From assembly GCA_016713125.1 (NCBI GenBank), contig JADJPT010000032.1, positions 1 to 24,870 on the forward strand: a stretch of DNA of 24,870 nucleotides. The letters run 5' to 3'. Of the stretch, positions 24,499 through 24,870 are shown one piece after another. Below the pieces are notes generated by a model. It was not told the DNA's origin. It worked only from the letters and a program-made list of their open reading frames with translations, and did not search any database. Positions within the stretch are counted from its first letter, which is position 1. Each line of letters opens with the position of its first letter. This DNA comes from Betaproteobacteria bacterium. Lineage in GTDB: Bacteria; Pseudomonadota; Gammaproteobacteria; Burkholderiales; SG8-39. The position numbers and the translations under genes are program-made.

Positions 24499-24531
24499 CG
24501 TGATACGTTTATGTGCAATACGTGATACACT
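24499..24531 (+). promoter_or_regulatory. Putative toxin-antitoxin promoter with direct repeats
   Basis: CGTGATAC occurs twice (24499-24506 and 24521-24528), 22 bases apart, about two helical turns. The second copy runs into TGATACACT (24523-24531), an extended -10-like box, only five bases before the antitoxin ATG at 24537. Transcription would begin at or near the start codon, so the mRNA may be leaderless. The repeats are candidate antitoxin binding sites. Confidence 0.4.
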
Positions 24532-24536
24532 ACGGC

Positions 24537-24791
24537 ATGCGTAAGACCGTCAATGCCCGCATTCCGCCGCGCGTGGAGCAGAAGCTCGCCGAGTATTGCG
24601 TCAAGCAGGGCGTGACGCGCTCGGAAGCTCTGGTACGCGCACTCGACAGCTATCTCGATGCAAGCGGCGAAGGCATCAACGCCTATGCGCTGGCGGCCGA
24701 CCTGATCCCTGAGCAGGGCGTGGCGACGATTCAATCGGAGAACGTACGCGAACTGGCCCGCAAGGCCTTCCGTGGCACGCGTTCTCGTTGA
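24537..24791 (+). CDS. Ribbon-helix-helix antitoxin
   Basis: This is an 84-residue protein from ATG 24537. The N-terminus has the ribbon-helix-helix layout: strand RKTVNARIPP, helix RVEQKLAEYCVKQG and second helix TRSEALVRALDSYLDAS. The C-terminal half (GINAYALAADLIPEQGV, SENVRELARKAFRGTRSR) is the part that would wrap and inhibit the toxin. The next frame, beginning 20 bases before its stop, encodes the start of a PIN-domain protein, so this is the antitoxin of a type II pair. It likely represses its own promoter through the direct repeats upstream. A second ATG at 24513 in the same frame lies within the putative promoter and is less likely. Confidence 0.8.
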   Translation: MRKTVNARIPPRVEQKLAEYCVKQGVTRSEALVRALDSYLDASGEGINAYALAADLIPEQGVATIQSENVRELARKAFRGTRSR

Positions 24792-24870
24792 CACGGGCGC
24801 GATCGTCGCGCTGATCAATCGGTCGGATCGGCATCATGCGGCCATGGCGGCATGGTTTGCCACGATGCGC
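24772..24870 (+). CDS. vapC: PIN-domain toxin (VapC-like), N-terminal part
   Basis: GTG 24772 lies 20 bases inside the antitoxin gene and the frame is open to the window edge, giving 33 residues. MARVLVDTGAIVALINRSDR contains VDTGA, whose aspartate is the first metal ligand of PIN-domain ribonucleases, followed by HHAAMAAWFA. VapC-type toxins cleave RNA, often tRNA or rRNA, when freed from their antitoxin. The rest of the domain and the other acidic residues lie outside the window, so activity cannot be judged. Confidence 0.72.
   Translation, partial: MARVLVDTGAIVALINRSDRHHAAMAAWFATMR

Noticed and set aside
1..24870. CRISPR arrays, insertion sequences, rRNA genes, integrase or phage genes
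   Set aside because: No regularly spaced repeats, transposase or integrase motifs, or rRNA-like stretches were seen on either strand.

Overview
This is a high-GC window with one-directional codon bias. It holds four tripartite-tricarboxylate-type (Bug/TctC) periplasmic receptors, IclR regulation and many secreted or TAT/Sec-signalled proteins. This mix is typical of Burkholderiales, and an Alcaligenaceae (Bordetella/Achromobacter-like) or related betaproteobacterium is the best guess; I cannot fix the genus from sequence alone.

Layout. Bases 1-1933 (+) hold the tail of a flavin reductase-family protein, an ankyrin-repeat protein overlapping a VIT1/CCC1-type metal transporter, and an SRPBCC protein. 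Bases 2079-3793 (-) hold a type II sulfide:quinone oxidoreductase with both family cysteines, followed by a small membrane protein. Bases 3882-7977 (+) hold a YtcJ-like amidohydrolase running into a TTC38-family TPR protein, then a Bug receptor. After a REP-like element, bases 8084-9075 (-) encode a second Bug receptor. Bases 9247-12649 form an orphan island: a gene fragment, a 55-residue secreted protein, a membrane protein and a large cysteine-containing secreted protein, none assigned. Bases 12665-20400 look like a catabolic locus: a divergent Bug receptor, an enolase-superfamily enzyme, an IclR regulator, then a compact run of GST, cysteine-dioxygenase-like cupin, four-module rhodanese, YfcG-like GST and a fourth Bug receptor. 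A second TTC38-family gene lies convergently next to that Bug gene. The window ends with a truncated XRE regulator, a penicillin/AHL acylase-family protein and the start of a ribbon-helix-helix/PIN toxin-antitoxin pair.

How the genes may work together. SQR oxidises sulfide to sulfane sulfur. Rhodanese, CDO-like and GST-family proteins handle persulfides, thiols and glutathione conjugates. The IclR locus could therefore take up (Bug) and break down a carboxylated, possibly sulfur-containing substrate. Matched palindromes before the enolase-superfamily gene and before iclR support joint control. This pathway is inference; the families and palindromes are visible in the sequence.

Quality caveat. 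About eleven genes between 0.25 and 17.7 kb contain single-base-type frameshifts, several in short homopolymers, while their protein sequence stays well conserved on both sides. This looks more like base-level assembly error than gene decay. Such genes are listed over their full reconstructed span, with the break positions stated.
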